Shown piece by piece: positions 25,346 to 25,431 of a stretch of DNA of 25,431 bases. The DNA is taken from the NCBI GenBank assembly GCA_007132365.1, contig SLOS01000351.1, forward strand, positions 1-25,431, given 5' to 3'. Under the pieces are notes generated by a model. That model was given only the letters and a program-made list of their open reading frames with translations. It was not told the DNA's origin and did not search any database. The position numbers were made by a program, and so were the translations under genes. The first letter of the stretch is position 1. Every line of letters starts with the position of its first letter. Source of the DNA: Bacteroidales bacterium (GTDB lineage Bacteria; Bacteroidota; Bacteroidia; Bacteroidales; PUMT01).

Positions 25346-25357
25346 TGTTCTTTGAGA
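25346..25357 (+). promoter_or_regulatory. boxA-like antitermination element
   Basis: TGTTCTTTGAGA resembles the E. coli rrn boxA (TGCTCTTTAACA) and the GTTCTTTGA string commonly seen in leaders of Bacteroidota 16S rRNA genes. It is about 20 bases downstream of the predicted transcription start, as expected for an rRNA leader bound by Nus factors. Confidence 0.5.
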
Positions 25358-25417
25358 TGTTAAGCTGAGATAAAAAAACCTCCGGGTTATATTATTTCAG
25401 TCAGGTCACACGAAGAA

Positions 25418-25431
25418 TTTCCTTCGGGAAA
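25418..25431 (+). other. UUCG-tetraloop hairpin at the window edge
   Basis: TTTCC and GGAAA pair around TTCG, forming a C(UUCG)G tetraloop, an exceptionally stable RNA loop. The last base of the window is part of the stem, so the hairpin may be longer. An alternative smaller pairing is CGAAG (25411-25415) with CTTCG (25422-25426). Confidence 0.55.

Larger units (their letters stand above)
25068..25431. other. Non-coding right end with rRNA-leader-like layout
   Basis: No credible gene is present in the last 364 bp. From left to right this stretch holds about 150 bp without recognisable signals, a 31-bp palindrome, a Bacteroidota-type promoter, a boxA-like element and a tetraloop hairpin that touches the window edge. 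The order resembles the region just before a 16S rRNA gene, but no 16S sequence is reached. Confidence 0.5.

Noticed and set aside
1..25431. Mobile elements, CRISPR arrays, toxin-antitoxin or defence genes
   Set aside because: No transposase, integrase, regular spaced repeats or known defence domains were seen on either strand. The genes are core or metabolic in character.

Overview
The window looks like a chromosomal segment of a Bacteroidota member, plausibly a Bacteroidales or Marinilabiliales relative. This is inferred from the gene families (SixA beside Ppk1, MtaB, Tat-exported Gfo/Idh/MocA proteins, a Bacteroidota-type beta-helix lipoprotein), from the general lack of Shine-Dalgarno sequences, and from a TAnnTTTG-type promoter near the right end. 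I see no phage, insertion sequence, CRISPR array, tRNA gene or defence island. The coding density and style are those of an ordinary core and metabolic chromosome.

Layout. (1) 1-3343, + strand: the C-terminal part of a PhoH-family ATPase, a SixA-type histidine phosphatase and polyphosphate kinase Ppk1, closely spaced. (2) 3464-8437, + strand: the tRNA methylthiotransferase MtaB, an inositol-monophosphatase-family enzyme, two tandem LpxL/HtrB-like acyltransferases and a family 2 glycosyltransferase. The last three genes are coupled by ATGA stop/start overlaps and probably act on envelope lipids or glycans. (3) 8496-14339, + strand: two Tat-exported Gfo/Idh/MocA oxidoreductases, a sodium:solute symporter, NagA and a NagB-type deaminase, a likely amino-sugar uptake and catabolism operon. 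(4) 14329-17047, - strand: a sigma-54-dependent response regulator followed by its NtrY-like sensor kinase. (5) 17294-20634, + strand and divergent from the two-component pair: a membrane-fusion protein, a MacB/LolD-type ABC ATPase and a TolC-like outer-membrane protein, closed by a strong intrinsic terminator. No ABC permease gene is present. (6) 20795-22453, - strand: a lipoprotein YtcJ-like amidohydrolase. (7) 22540-25067, + strand: a beta-helix lipoprotein and a secreted endonuclease/exonuclease/phosphatase-family protein. (8) 25068-25431: non-coding. It holds a 31-bp perfect palindrome, a Bacteroidota-type promoter, a boxA-like element and a UUCG-tetraloop hairpin at the edge, which together resemble the leader of an rRNA operon starting just beyond the window.

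Most worth a second look are the permease-less efflux operon facing a sigma-54 two-component system with a candidate -24/-12 promoter between them, the amino-sugar operon that begins with two exported oxidoreductases and lacks a GlcNAc kinase, the tandem acyltransferase cassette, and the structured right-hand end. None of these is proven novel from sequence alone.
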